Positions 17,385 through 26,812 of a stretch of 64,000 nt of DNA are shown piece by piece. Made by a program: the position numbers and the translations under genes. Source of the stretch: Flavobacterium phycosphaerae (GTDB lineage: Bacteria > Bacteroidota > Bacteroidia > Flavobacteriales > Flavobacteriaceae); NCBI RefSeq assembly GCF_010119235.1, contig NZ_JAAATZ010000001.1:2200501-2264500 (forward strand). Direction: 5' to 3'. The notes beneath the pieces are model-generated. The model worked only from the letters and a program-made list of their open reading frames with translations. It was not told the origin of the DNA and did no database searches. How positions within the stretch are numbered: the first letter of the stretch is position 1; every line of letters starts with the position of its first letter.

Positions 17385-20300
17385 ATGAAAAGTTTTTTAT
17401 TCAGAATAGGATTATTCACAGCATTGATAGTTTTGGTGACGAATTGTTCGTCAGTCAAGAATACGTCATACAATGTAATTTTACCCAAAGCTGAAATTGC
17501 AGCAGAGGAGGAAATGTATGTGCCTCTTATCAAATCCGAAAGAAAAAACTTTTTCCCGGAAACCACTACCGAAACCCGCTGGGTAGACAGTATTTACAAC
17601 CAAATGACTTTTGATGAAAAAGTAGGGCAACTATTCATGGTGGCTGCTTATTCCAATAAAGATACCATTCACACCAACGCGATTCAAAAATTGGTACGCG
17701 ATTACAAAATTGGAGGCTTAATTTTCTTTCAAGGAGGGCCTATGCGTCAGGCACGTTTAACCAATTTATACCAATCAAAAGCTAAAGTGCCTTTGTTTAT
17801 TGGGATTGATGCCGAATGGGGGATGAGCATGCGTTTAGATTCTACTTTCCGCTATCCTTTTAATATGACTTTGGGCGCTATCAGAGATTTAAAATTGATA
17901 GAAAAAGTGGGCACTAGCATGGCTAAAGAAAGCAAAAGAATGGGCGTGCATTTCAATTTCGCTCCGGTTTTAGATATTAATACCAACCCGAAAAATCCAA
18001 TTATCGGTTATCGTTCTTTTGGTGAAAATAAAGTTAATGTTACTGAACATGCCATTGCCTTAATGGATGGCGTTCAAAGTCAGGGTGTTTTTTCAACCGG
18101 GAAGCATTTTCCGGGTCATGGTGATACTTCAACAGACTCACACAGCACACTGCCTCTGGTAACAGCCTCTTTGGACCATTTGGAAAAGGTAGAAATGTAT
18201 CCTTATAAACGTATGTTTGACGAAGGCTTGGTTTCAGTAATGGTGGCGCATTTGAGCGTGCCGAGTTTAGAACCCAGAGAAGGGTATCCCACTTCAATTT
18301 CGCATCATGTGGTTACCGATGTGCTTAAAAATGAATTAGGCTTTGACGGTTTGATTTTTACCGATGCCCTTAATATGAAAGGTGCCAGTAATTTTAAAAA
18401 ACCGGGTGATATAGATTTAGAAGCCTTTTTAGCCGGAAATGATATTTTGCTTTTTGCTGAAAATGTACCGTTGGCTGCCGAAAAAATTTGCGTAGCCTAT
18501 CAAGACGGTTTGATTTCTGATGAGCGATTAGCGGAGTCGGTAAAGAAAATTTTGCGCTACAAATTCAAAGCCGGATTGTATAAATACCAACCCATTGAAG
18601 GCATCAATTTGTATAACGATTTGAACCCCGCCAGCAATGAAGCGTTGCAATATGAGTTGTATGAAAACGCCCTTACGGTGGTCAAGAATGATAATGTGTT
18701 GCCGATTAAAAACCTTAATCAAAAAATTGCCTATGTCAAAATAGGCGATGACATTAACAGCACTTTTGTTTCGACTTTAAAAAAATACACTGAAGTAACT
18801 GAAATTGCTGATGCTAATATTGATTCTTTGTTAGTCAAATTAGCCGATTATGAAACGGTAATCATTGGTTACCACAAATCGGATAAAAGCTGGTGGAAAG
18901 CACCGGAGCTTATGGTTTCGGAGTTGCAGTTGATAGATTCGGTTGCCGCTAAAAAGAAAGTTATTTTAGATTGTTTTGCCAAGCCGTATTCTCTTTCCCG
19001 AATTTTGAATTTTGATGCTATTGAAGGCATGGTGGTTTCCTATCAAAACGGTGATATCGCGCAGGAAGTTTCAGCCGAATTATTATTCGGAGCTATTGCG
19101 GCCAAAGGAAAATTACCGGTTTCTATCAACAGTACTTATAAAGCCGGTGACGGTATAGCTACAGAAAAATTAGACCGATTAGGATTTGCCAAGCCCGAAA
19201 ATGTTGGGATGAGTTCTGAAAAACTAAAGCAGATTGAGACCTATGCGCAGAAGGCTATCGACAGAATGATGGCCCCGGGCATGCAAGTTTTAGTCGCCCG
19301 AAAAGGCAAAGTGATTTACCAAAAATCGTTCGGGACTAAAACGTATGGCAGTACTGATAAAGTAAAGAATACCGATTTATACGATGTGGCTTCCCTGACC
19401 AAAATGGTAGCGACTTTGCCCAACGTAATGCAGGTTTACGACCAAAAGAAAGTTTCGCTCGAAACTACTTTAGGAGAAATGTTGCCCATGTTTAAAGGGT
19501 CTAATAAACAACAAATGACTTTCAAAGAATTGTTGTCGCATTACGGCAGAATGCAGGCATGGATTCCGTTTTATAAAGCCACTTTAGATTCGGCTAAAAT
19601 GCCAATGGAAAAATACTATCGCAAGGTATACACCGAAGGCTTTACCAAACGAGTGTCTGACAGTTTGTTCCTTCGCGATGATTACCACGATACCATCATG
19701 AAGCAAATCATCAACAGCCCGTTGATTGATAAAAAAGAATACCGATACAGCGATTTTACTTTCATCATTTTGAAACAATACTTAGAGAAAATCACCGGTA
19801 AAAAGTTAGACGAATTGGCTGATGACAATTTTTACAAGACATTAGGGATGAACAATACACTATACAATCCGTTGCGAAAGTTTGATAAAAGTGTAATTGT
19901 TCCGACTGAGATTGATACGTATTTCCGTCACACCACCGTGCAAGGGTATGTACACGATATGGAAGCCGCTATGGAAGATGGCGTTGGCGGTCATGCCGGC
20001 ATTTTTTCGAATGCGATGGATATAGCGAAGATGATGCAAATGTACCTTCAAAAAGGAAATTACGGTGGGCAACATTATTTTTCAGAAGCTACTTTTACTG
20101 ATTTCAATACTTGTTGGTATTGTACACAAGGTAATCGCCGAGGCCTTGGATTTGACAAACCTCAAATTAGTGGGGGTGGGCCAACTTGTGGTTGTGTATC
20201 GTCGTCGAGTTTTGGGCATACCGGATTTACCGGAACGATTGCGTGGGCTGACCCGTCAACCGGTATTATTTATGTTTTCTTATCCAACCGAACGTATCCG

Positions 20301-20387
20301 GATTCGAATTTGCCTAACACCCTTTCCAAAGAAAACATTCGTGAAGACATTCAGAAAGTCATTCAGGATGCCATCATCGACAAATAA
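17385..20387 (+). CDS. NagZ-like GH3 glycosidase fused to a class-C beta-lactamase-like serine hydrolase
   Basis: The 1000-residue lipoprotein (LVTNCSSVKN lipobox region) has an N-terminal glycoside hydrolase family 3 domain with the NagZ signature KHFPGHGDTSTDSHSTLP, which holds the catalytic His/Asp dyad. A GH3 C-terminal-like middle part follows. From about residue 605 there is a beta-lactamase/PBP4*-type domain: SLTK as the SxxK motif (ASLTKMV), YSD as the YxN-like motif, and HTGFTG as the KTG-like motif. The likely role is recycling or trimming of peptidoglycan fragments outside the cytoplasm: the GH3 part removes GlcNAc, the serine hydrolase part cuts peptide or ester bonds. It is followed by bshA after 66 bp. 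Confidence 0.93.
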   Translation: MKSFLFRIGLFTALIVLVTNCSSVKNTSYNVILPKAEIAAEEEMYVPLIKSERKNFFPETTTETRWVDSIYNQMTFDEKVGQLFMVAAYSNKDTIHTNAIQKLVRDYKIGGLIFFQGGPMRQARLTNLYQSKAKVPLFIGIDAEWGMSMRLDSTFRYPFNMTLGAIRDLKLIEKVGTSMAKESKRMGVHFNFAPVLDINTNPKNPIIGYRSFGENKVNVTEHAIALMDGVQSQGVFSTGKHFPGHGDTSTDSHSTLPLVTASLDHLEKVEMYPYKRMFDEGLVSVMVAHLSVPSLEPREGYPTSISHHVVTDVLKNELGFDGLIFTDALNMKGASNFKKPGDIDLEAFLAGNDILLFAENVPLAAEKICVAYQDGLISDERLAESVKKILRYKFKAGLYKYQPIEGINLYNDLNPASNEALQYELYENALTVVKNDNVLPIKNLNQKIAYVKIGDDINSTFVSTLKKYTEVTEIADANIDSLLVKLADYETVIIGYHKSDKSWWKAPELMVSELQLIDSVAAKKKVILDCFAKPYSLSRILNFDAIEGMVVSYQNGDIAQEVSAELLFGAIAAKGKLPVSINSTYKAGDGIATEKLDRLGFAKPENVGMSSEKLKQIETYAQKAIDRMMAPGMQVLVARKGKVIYQKSFGTKTYGSTDKVKNTDLYDVASLTKMVATLPNVMQVYDQKKVSLETTLGEMLPMFKGSNKQQMTFKELLSHYGRMQAWIPFYKATLDSAKMPMEKYYRKVYTEGFTKRVSDSLFLRDDYHDTIMKQIINSPLIDKKEYRYSDFTFIILKQYLEKITGKKLDELADDNFYKTLGMNNTLYNPLRKFDKSVIVPTEIDTYFRHTTVQGYVHDMEAAMEDGVGGHAGIFSNAMDIAKMMQMYLQKGNYGGQHYFSEATFTDFNTCWYCTQGNRRGLGFDKPQISGGGPTCGCVSSSSFGHTGFTGTIAWADPSTGIIYVFLSNRTYPDSNLPNTLSKENIREDIQKVIQDAIIDK

Positions 20388-20453
20388 TCTTTAACGCTTT
20401 TTTACCATTTAGCGTTCCTATTTTTTATAAATTCGTAGCACTAAAAAAGCAAT

Positions 20454-21593
20454 ATGAAAATAGCCATTGTTTGCTATCCTACCTTTGGGGGAAGTGGTGT
20501 AGTAGCCACAGAGTTGGGACTCGAATTAGCCCATCGCGGTCACGAAATTCATTTTATTACTTATCGTCAGCCCGTTCGTTTAGCACTATTGAATCCTAAT
20601 GTGCATTACCACGAGGTTAATGTTCCCGAATATCCTTTGTTTCATTATCAACCCTATGAGTTGGCCTTGTCCAGTAAATTGGTGGATACGGTAAAACTCT
20701 ATAAAATAGAATTGTTGCATGTGCATTATGCTATTCCTCATGCGTATGCCGGGTATATGGCCAAGCAAATGTTGAAAAGTGAAGGTATCCATATTCCGAT
20801 GGTCACAACGCTTCACGGAACGGATATTACCTTAGTGGGGAATCATCCGGTTTATAAAACAGCCGTTACCTTCAGCATCAACAAATCGGATATAGTCACT
20901 TCGGTTTCCCAAAGTTTAAAAGACGACACTTATAAGCATTTCAATATAAAAAAGGATATTCATGTAATTCCCAACTTTATCGAGTTAGATAAACATCGCA
21001 ATGAGACTTTGATTTCCTGTCAACGTTCGGTTATGGCTAAGCGGGAAGAGCGCATTGTTACGCACATCAGTAACTTCCGCAGGGTAAAACGCATTCCGGA
21101 TATTATTAAGATTTTCTATAAAATTCAGGAGCATATTCCGGCCAAATTAATGATGGTAGGTGATGGGCCCGAAAAAGCTAAAGCGGAGCAATTGTGTGCT
21201 GAATTAGGCATTCAGGATAAAGTCATTTTCTTTGGTAACAGTCATGAAATAGACCAAATTTTGTCCTACTCGGATTTGTTCTTGTTGCCTTCAGAAACCG
21301 AAAGTTTCGGATTGGCTGCTTTAGAAGCTATGGCTTGGAGTGTACCGGTGATTTCCAGCAACTCAGGTGGTTTGCCCGAAGTGAATTTTGACGGCGTTTC
21401 AGGCTATTTGAGCAATGTAGGCGATGTGGACAGTATGGCTCAAAATGCGTTGAAAATTTTATCTGATGAAGCAACATTGGCTGAATTTAAAAGTAATGCT
21501 TTAACTGTTGCTAAACAATTTGATATTAAAAATATACTGCCGCTTTATGAAGAATTGTATCATGAAGCCATCAACCAAAAAGCCAAAAAATGA
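20454..21593 (+). CDS. bshA: N-acetyl-alpha-D-glucosaminyl L-malate synthase BshA
   Basis: The 379-residue GT4 glycosyltransferase has the BshA-typical start MKIAIVCYPTFGGSGVVATE and internal THLHGTD-like region (VTTLHGTDITLVGNHP). The C-terminal Rossmann domain carries SETESFGLAALEAMAWS, the E-x7-E nucleotide-sugar motif. BshA joins UDP-GlcNAc and L-malate, the first step of bacillithiol synthesis, which is present in many Bacteroidota. Its stop overlaps the next start by 4 bp. The bshB and bshC genes are not in the window. Confidence 0.95.
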   Translation: MKIAIVCYPTFGGSGVVATELGLELAHRGHEIHFITYRQPVRLALLNPNVHYHEVNVPEYPLFHYQPYELALSSKLVDTVKLYKIELLHVHYAIPHAYAGYMAKQMLKSEGIHIPMVTTLHGTDITLVGNHPVYKTAVTFSINKSDIVTSVSQSLKDDTYKHFNIKKDIHVIPNFIELDKHRNETLISCQRSVMAKREERIVTHISNFRRVKRIPDIIKIFYKIQEHIPAKLMMVGDGPEKAKAEQLCAELGIQDKVIFFGNSHEIDQILSYSDLFLLPSETESFGLAALEAMAWSVPVISSNSGGLPEVNFDGVSGYLSNVGDVDSMAQNALKILSDEATLAEFKSNALTVAKQFDIKNILPLYEELYHEAINQKAKK

Positions 21594-22015
21594 AAAGAAT
21601 CCTCCCTGTACTAGCCTTAGTTTTTTTATACTCCTGTTCTTCTACTAAACATGCAGCCAGTAAGCCTTTGTATGAAGTGCTGACTGTAAATAATGATGGC
21701 GGAGCAAATATTAAGTTTTATGAAATTCTGACCGAACCCAAAGAAATCATGATGTTGTTGGGTGATGAAACGTTGAAGAAAAAAATAAAGTCTTCAGACA
21801 CGACCAACAGCAGTTTTATTATCCTTAATGCCGGACCAACGAAGGAAACGTACAACCGTATAAAGATTGAAAAAGTAGTAGAAACGGCAACGCAAATAGA
21901 GCTGTATATTAAAGATTCTCAAAAAAATACCGCTATTGATCTTTCTGATGATGACACTTTATTTCCTTATACTATTGTCAAAATCAATTCAAAGAAGCCC
22001 ATTGTTATTAAATAA
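21590..22015 (+). CDS. small lipoprotein of unknown function
   Basis: The 141-residue product has a lipoprotein signal (MKRILPVLALVFLYSCSSTK, lipobox-like LYSC). The start overlaps the bshA stop (ATGA type), so it is translated after bshA. The mature part has charged and beta-like stretches and no recognised domain. A strong bidirectional terminator (22014-22043) begins at the stop codon and ends the transcript. Confidence 0.85.
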   Translation: MKRILPVLALVFLYSCSSTKHAASKPLYEVLTVNNDGGANIKFYEILTEPKEIMMLLGDETLKKKIKSSDTTNSSFIILNAGPTKETYNRIKIEKVVETATQIELYIKDSQKNTAIDLSDDDTLFPYTIVKINSKKPIVIK

Positions 22016-22043
22016 AAAAATCCCGTCTGATGACGGGATTTTT
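22014..22043. terminator. bidirectional intrinsic terminator
   Basis: A 10-bp stem (AAATCCCGTC with GACGGGATTT, loop TGAT) is flanked by an A-run and a T-run. It lies between the bshA-lipoprotein transcript (+) and the convergent outer-membrane protein gene (-), and can serve both. Confidence 0.92.
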
Positions 22044-22062
22044 AGTTTTATAGGTATTCAGA

Positions 22063-22563
22063 TTAGAATCGGTAACGGATACCCAACGCGATGTCCGGAC
22101 CGAAATTATCTTCACGGAATTGATTATCACCACTGTTGTTTAAGTAAAATTCAGGTCTGAAATCTAATGACAATTGTATTGGTGCTTCAGCAAAGTTGTA
22201 CTCAATTCCAATATCACCTGCTGCCAGAATTATGGAACCGTTTTCGTTAACACCGTTGTAGTCATATCTCCAGCTTCCGATACCGGCACCTACTCCGGCA
22301 TACCAATTGAAACCTTTGTCAATGTCCCAAACCCATTGGTACAAACCAACCAATTTCATCGCGTCAACGTGCTTGCTGTTTCTCCACCCTAAATCAAATT
22401 CCAATCGGTTGTTTTTAGACAATCCTCTTTGGTACGATATTTCTCCACCAAAGCCATCATTGTCCCCTAAACGCAAACCTAAAGCGTTCTTTGAAATGTC
22501 CTGTGCTTGTGTTGCCGTTGCTAATCCTAGTAGCATAAAGGCACTTAGAAATAATTTTTTCAT
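22063..22563 (-). CDS. outer-membrane beta-barrel protein, small porin-like
   Basis: The 166-residue protein has a signal peptide (MKKLFLSAFMLLGLATATQAQ). The rest alternates aromatic/polar residues in strands and ends in IALGIRYRF, with the C-terminal Phe typical of outer-membrane barrels. Strand-like segments such as LEFDLGWRN and WYAGVGAGIG support an eight-stranded barrel of the OmpW/OmpA-like size class. A TAACTTTG word on the minus strand (22635-22642) is a possible -7 element, giving a 5' leader of about 70 bases. The ligand is unknown. Confidence 0.85.
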   Translation of the reverse strand: MKKLFLSAFMLLGLATATQAQDISKNALGLRLGDNDGFGGEISYQRGLSKNNRLEFDLGWRNSKHVDAMKLVGLYQWVWDIDKGFNWYAGVGAGIGSWRYDYNGVNENGSIILAAGDIGIEYNFAEAPIQLSLDFRPEFYLNNSGDNQFREDNFGPDIALGIRYRF

Positions 22564-22753
22564 AATTCTTGAATTAATTTTTGTTTAAAAATGAATGTTA
22601 TAAAATTGAATTTGTAGTATCAATTTTATTAAAACAAAGTTAGGTGATAACTTTGATAGGTTTTTACATAATCTTTGTTAAAAGTTACAGAATTTCAATT
22701 TTACCCAAAATAAATAATCTCAAAACAAATTTCGCTAAATAATTTCAAAAAAC

Positions 22754-22761
22754 TATATTTG
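22754..22761 (+). promoter_or_regulatory. candidate -7 promoter element of aroC (TATATTTG)
   Basis: TATATTTG matches TAnnTTTG exactly and ends 16 bp before the aroC ATG. A TTTCG word about 19 bp upstream is a fair -33 partner. The match is by eye. Confidence 0.55.
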
Positions 22762-22777
22762 TTTAAAACAATATACA

Positions 22778-23842
22778 ATGGCCGGAAATAGCTATGGAAC
22801 ACTTTTCAGACTGACCACTTTTGGCGAATCTCACGGAGAAGCATTGGGCGGAGTTATTGATGGTTGTCCTGCCGGATTGTCGATCGATATGCAAGCTATC
22901 CAAAAGGAAATGCAACGCAGAAAACCGGGACAGTCGAGCATAGTTACCCAAAGAAAGGAAGAAGATGAAGTACAGTTTCTTTCCGGAATATTTGAAGGCA
23001 AAACTACCGGAACTCCCATAGGCTTTATCATCCCGAATACGAATCAAAAATCAGATGATTACTCCCATATTAAGGATAGCTATCGACCAAGTCATGCCGA
23101 TTATGTTTATGAAAAAAAATACGGCATTCGCGATTATCGTGGTGGCGGAAGGAGTTCAGCCCGAGAAACGGCCTGTAGAGTTGTAGCCGGAGCGGTAGCT
23201 AAACAAGTTTTGCCCAATATTACAATCAATGCTTTTGTTTCATCGGTAGGTGATATTTTTATTGATAAACCTTATCAGGCTTTGGATTTTTCGTTGACTG
23301 AAACCAATGCGGTGCGTTGCCCTGACTTGGCTACTGCCGAAAGAATGGAAGATTACATTAAAGAAATTCGAAAACAAGGTGATACTGTTGGGGGTACTAT
23401 TACGTGTGTACTGCAAAATGTGCCAATCGGATTAGGCGAACCGGTTTTTGATAAACTCCATGCAGAGCTAGGAAAAGCCATGTTATCCATTAATGCGGTA
23501 AAAGGTTTTGAATTGGGCAGCGGATTTTGTGGAGCCAAAATGAAAGGAAGCGAGCATAACGATTTGTATAATGAAGACGGTACTACCCAAACCAATCTTT
23601 CCGGAGGAATTCAAGGCGGTATTTCTAATGGGATGGATATTTATTTCCGAGTGGCTTTCAAACCGGTAGCCACTTTAATTCAAAAGCAAGAAGTTTTAAC
23701 CAACCAAAATACAATCATAGAGCAACAAGGCAAAGGGCGCCATGATCCTTGTGTCGTTCCGAGAGCGGTTCCCATAGTGGAAGCTATGGCAGCTTTAGTA
23801 CTAGCCGATTTTTATTTGATCAACAAAACATACCAACACTAA
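22778..23842 (+). CDS. aroC: chorismate synthase
   Basis: The 354-residue length and motifs fit Aro[20 protein letters not shown] near the N-terminus, the [17 protein letters not shown] segment ([16 protein letters not shown]), and the C-terminal [17 protein letters not shown]. The enzyme uses reduced FMN to convert 5-enolpyruvylshikimate 3-phosphate to chorismate, the branch point for aromatic amino acids and menaquinone. No other shikimate gene is adjacent. The stop is directly followed by the ATG of the symporter gene (no gap), so the two are cotranscribed although their functions appear unrelated. Confidence 0.98.
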   Translation: MAGNSYGTLFRLTTFGESHGEALGGVIDGCPAGLSIDMQAIQKEMQRRKPGQSSIVTQRKEEDEVQFLSGIFEGKTTGTPIGFIIPNTNQKSDDYSHIKDSYRPSHADYVYEKKYGIRDYRGGGRSSARETACRVVAGAVAKQVLPNITINAFVSSVGDIFIDKPYQALDFSLTETNAVRCPDLATAERMEDYIKEIRKQGDTVGGTITCVLQNVPIGLGEPVFDKLHAELGKAMLSINAVKGFELGSGFCGAKMKGSEHNDLYNEDGTTQTNLSGGIQGGISNGMDIYFRVAFKPVATLIQKQEVLTNQNTIIEQQGKGRHDPCVVPRAVPIVEAMAALVLADFYLINKTYQH

Positions 23843-25099
23843 ATGAGTACAACTGAAACCCAAAAAAAATCATTTCTTTCCAATCTTACGGTACAAATTA
23901 TAATTGCCATGCTCTGCGGGGCTTTTTTGGGAATTTTTATCCATAACAATTACATAGAAGAAGATGCCAAAAGTTTTAGCGATAAAATAAAAATGCTGGC
24001 GACTATTTTCATTCGATTGGTACAAATGATTATCTCGCCTTTAGTGTTTACTACGTTAGTGGTCGGTATTGCTAAGCTTGGCGATATAAAAGCGGTCGGA
24101 CGAATAGGAGGGAAGGCTTTACTTTGGTTCTTTTCAGCCTCATTGGTTTCCTTGTTAATAGGAATGTTTTGGGTCAATACATTGCAACCCGGTGTCGGAT
24201 TAAAATTAGGTAATGTTGATTTGACCACTGCTACCGAAGTTGCCCAAAAGACAGAAGGTTTTTCGGCACAAAACTTTGTGGAGCACATTATTCCAAAAAG
24301 TATAGTAGAGGCGATGGCCACCAATGAAATCCTCCAAATTGTTATTTTTTCTATCTTTTTCGGATTAGCGGCTGCTTCTATTGGAGCCAATGCCAAGCCG
24401 GTGGTAAACGCTTTGGATAAAACATCGCACATTGTTTTGAAAATGGTAAACTACGTGATGAAGTTTGCTCCGATTGGTGTTTTTGGTGCTATTGCCGGCG
24501 TTTTTGCCATTAAAGATGTTAATGAATTGTTGGTCACGTATGCTAAATTTTTCAGTTCTTTCTTAGTTGGAATTGGCTCGTTATGGCTGTTTTTATTAGT
24601 GATTGGGTATATTTTTCTGAAAAGCCATATGACCACTTTGCTCAAAAGAATCGTCAGTCCATTGGTAATTGCATTTGGCACTACGAGTAGCGAAGCCGTA
24701 TTCCCTAAATTGACAGAAGAGTTGGAACGTTTTGGGGTGAAAGATAAAATAGTTTCTTTTATGTTACCGCTAGGATATTCTTTCAATTTGGATGGCAGTA
24801 TGATGTATATGACCTTTGCCAGTATTTTTATTGCGCAGGTGTATGGCGTTCATTTAGACACCGGAACACAGATGACCATGTTATTTGTTTTGATGTTAAC
24901 CAGCAAAGGAATTGCAGGGGTGCCAAGAGCCAGTTTAGTAGTGGTAGCAGCAACTTGTGGAATGTTTAAAATCCCAATTGAGGGTATTGCTTTGATTTTA
25001 CCGATAGATCATTTTTGTGATATGTTCCGAAGCGCGACCAATGTTTTAGGAAATGCTTTAGCCACTTCGGTTGTAGGTAGCTGGGAAAAAGACAGTTGA
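23843..25099 (+). CDS. dicarboxylate/amino acid:cation symporter (DAACS family)
   Basis: The 418-residue protein has about eight membrane segments plus re-entrant loops. The family motif TTSSEAVFPKLTEEL (serine-rich hairpin) and LGYSFNLDGSMMYM (NLDGT-like cation-binding region) are present, as is the late SKGIAGVPRAS motif. DAACS carriers such as GltP/DctA import glutamate, aspartate or C4-dicarboxylates with H+ or Na+. The exact substrate is not determined from sequence. It directly abuts aroC. The gene ends at 25099, and the next promoter begins six bases later. Confidence 0.95.
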   Translation: MSTTETQKKSFLSNLTVQIIIAMLCGAFLGIFIHNNYIEEDAKSFSDKIKMLATIFIRLVQMIISPLVFTTLVVGIAKLGDIKAVGRIGGKALLWFFSASLVSLLIGMFWVNTLQPGVGLKLGNVDLTTATEVAQKTEGFSAQNFVEHIIPKSIVEAMATNEILQIVIFSIFFGLAAASIGANAKPVVNALDKTSHIVLKMVNYVMKFAPIGVFGAIAGVFAIKDVNELLVTYAKFFSSFLVGIGSLWLFLLVIGYIFLKSHMTTLLKRIVSPLVIAFGTTSSEAVFPKLTEELERFGVKDKIVSFMLPLGYSFNLDGSMMYMTFASIFIAQVYGVHLDTGTQMTMLFVLMLTSKGIAGVPRASLVVVAATCGMFKIPIEGIALILPIDHFCDMFRSATNVLGNALATSVVGSWEKDS

Positions 25100-25104
25100 A
25101 AAAT

Positions 25105-25134
25105 TTTGATATTTCAAATACTACTTTAAATTTG
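25105..25134 (+). promoter_or_regulatory. Bacteroidota-type promoter of the first T9SS gene
   Basis: TTTG at 25105-25108 and TAAATTTG at 25127-25134 are separated by 18 bp, a full match to the TTTG-N17/23-TAnnTTTG consensus. The -7 element lies 32 bp before the ATG at 25167. Confidence 0.75.
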
Positions 25135-25166
25135 CCGTCAATAGCAAAATATTAAGTTGGTATTTT

Positions 25167-26639
25167 ATGAAAAAAACATTACTATTTTTATTTCTTTTTT
25201 TAGGGTATTTTACTGCCGAAGCTCAATTTGACTGTGCGACCGACGCTGTTGAAATTATGGATAACGGAATTATTTCTACCCCAAATACTATTGACGGAAA
25301 TTATGCCATAGGTTGTTTCAACGATACGGTTGACAGTAACGGAGATCCTATTTATGGAATTTGGTATACTTTCACACCGGATACTAATGGCGAAGTTAAA
25401 ATTAATTCCAATTTACCCCAAAACGTAACACTTAATATTGATAGTAGGCTTTCGGTTTTTACCGGTGATTGCTCCAATTTAGTTTGTTATAAAAGTAATG
25501 ACGATACTTCCACTTCGGTTTATTTGTCTACATTAACCTTTCCGGTACTGGCAGGGGTGACTTACTATATTCAATGGGATAGTTACTGGGATAATTCTGG
25601 CCCCGACTTCGATTTTACTTTTACTCCTATTTCTTGCCTGAAGATTTACACTATCAATCAACCTTCTAATTTAACGGATACTTCTGCTACTTTAAATTGG
25701 GATGCCTCACTAAGTAATCCGGCTTCTTATCAAGTTGAATATGGTGTGACAGGATTTACTCAAGGAACAGGAACGATTGTCACTAGTGATACAAACTCAA
25801 TCGTCATTTCCGGCTTGGTTACCGGGACTATCTATGATTATTATATCAGAACAGCCTGTGATGCGAGCACTTTTAGTGATTGGTCAGCTGTCAATACATT
25901 AACCATGGCTAAAAGTTGTCCTTATTACAGTGGATTTGATTCGGATGCTGAATTTGCCGGTTGGACCACCAGCGGAAATGGGAATGGAGCTTATGGTCAA
26001 GGAACTATATCTTCCCAAGCCCAGTCACCCTCAAAATTTTGGATTTTTAACACGGGAACCACTGGTGATGCGGATAATTGGTTGTACTCTCCGCCTCTCG
26101 TATTGCAAGCGGGTGAAGCGGTTACCGTATCATTTTGGACCCGTTGTTTAACTACAAGAAATTTGAGACTAACTGTTGGAACGGATAATACGGCAGTTGC
26201 GCAAACCAGTACTATTTGGTCTAACACCTCATTGTTAAATACTACTTATACCCAAACATCAGCACCAGTATGGACAGCACCACAGGCAGGGGTTTATTAC
26301 TTTGCTTTTAATGATAAATCAGCCGCTGCTGCAACAGCGACGCTTCGTTTAGATACGGTTACTTTTTCATCAACGATACTTGATGTAAAGAATAATTCAT
26401 CTGTAAAACTACTGGTATACCCTAATCCGGTTGAGGCTATTTTGAATATATCCGGTGATACTGCTAATGAAATTAACTCAATTGAAATCATTGACATTAA
26501 TGGCAGATTTATCAAACAGATAAAAACGGAAGGTACAGCCCAAGAGTCTGTTTCAGTTGCCGATTTAGCCAATGGAATTTACTTTTTAAGAATCAGTACT
26601 AATCAGGGGACTGTGGTTAAAAAAATCAGTAAAGACTGA
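25167..26639 (+). CDS. T9SS-secreted surface protein with fibronectin type III domain
   Basis: The 490-residue protein has a signal peptide (ending FTAEAQ) and an N-terminal beta-sandwich region with conserved Cys/Trp (IGCFNDT, YGIWYTF). A fibronectin type III domain covers residues about 160-250 (YQVEYGVTGFTQGTGT). A jelly-roll 'choice-of-anchor' module follows (YYSGFDSDAEFAGWTTSG). The C-terminal 75 residues are a type A sorting domain (VYPNPVEAILNISG to VVKKISKD), the signal for type IX secretion. It should be exported and attached to, or released from, the cell surface. The neighbour at 26813 shares its architecture. Confidence 0.92.
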   Translation: MKKTLLFLFLFLGYFTAEAQFDCATDAVEIMDNGIISTPNTIDGNYAIGCFNDTVDSNGDPIYGIWYTFTPDTNGEVKINSNLPQNVTLNIDSRLSVFTGDCSNLVCYKSNDDTSTSVYLSTLTFPVLAGVTYYIQWDSYWDNSGPDFDFTFTPISCLKIYTINQPSNLTDTSATLNWDASLSNPASYQVEYGVTGFTQGTGTIVTSDTNSIVISGLVTGTIYDYYIRTACDASTFSDWSAVNTLTMAKSCPYYSGFDSDAEFAGWTTSGNGNGAYGQGTISSQAQSPSKFWIFNTGTTGDADNWLYSPPLVLQAGEAVTVSFWTRCLTTRNLRLTVGTDNTAVAQTSTIWSNTSLLNTTYTQTSAPVWTAPQAGVYYFAFNDKSAAAATATLRLDTVTFSSTILDVKNNSSVKLLVYPNPVEAILNISGDTANEINSIEIIDINGRFIKQIKTEGTAQESVSVADLANGIYFLRISTNQGTVVKKISKD

Positions 26640-26754
26640 GGTTAGGGTCTTTTGTTATTTAACTGTTTGACAATCATACAGTATAAATTCAAACTAAATT
26701 TTTTATGGGGAGATATAATTTGCTCATAAAATATAAAAAGTTAGTTAAAATTCT

Positions 26755-26783
26755 TTTGTATTAAAAGAAGTTTACTAAATTTG
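26755..26783 (+). promoter_or_regulatory. Bacteroidota-type promoter of the second T9SS gene
   Basis: TTTG at 26755-26758 and TAAATTTG at 26776-26783 are 17 bp apart, which fits the consensus. The ATG is at 26813, giving a leader of roughly 24 bases. Confidence 0.75.
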
Positions 26784-26812
26784 GCTTTTAAAATCTAAAA
26801 AACAATATTCTT

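Noticed and set aside
24451..24786. 111-residue minus-strand frame inside the symporter gene
   Set aside because: Shadow of the coding gene on the other strand, without start context or motif.
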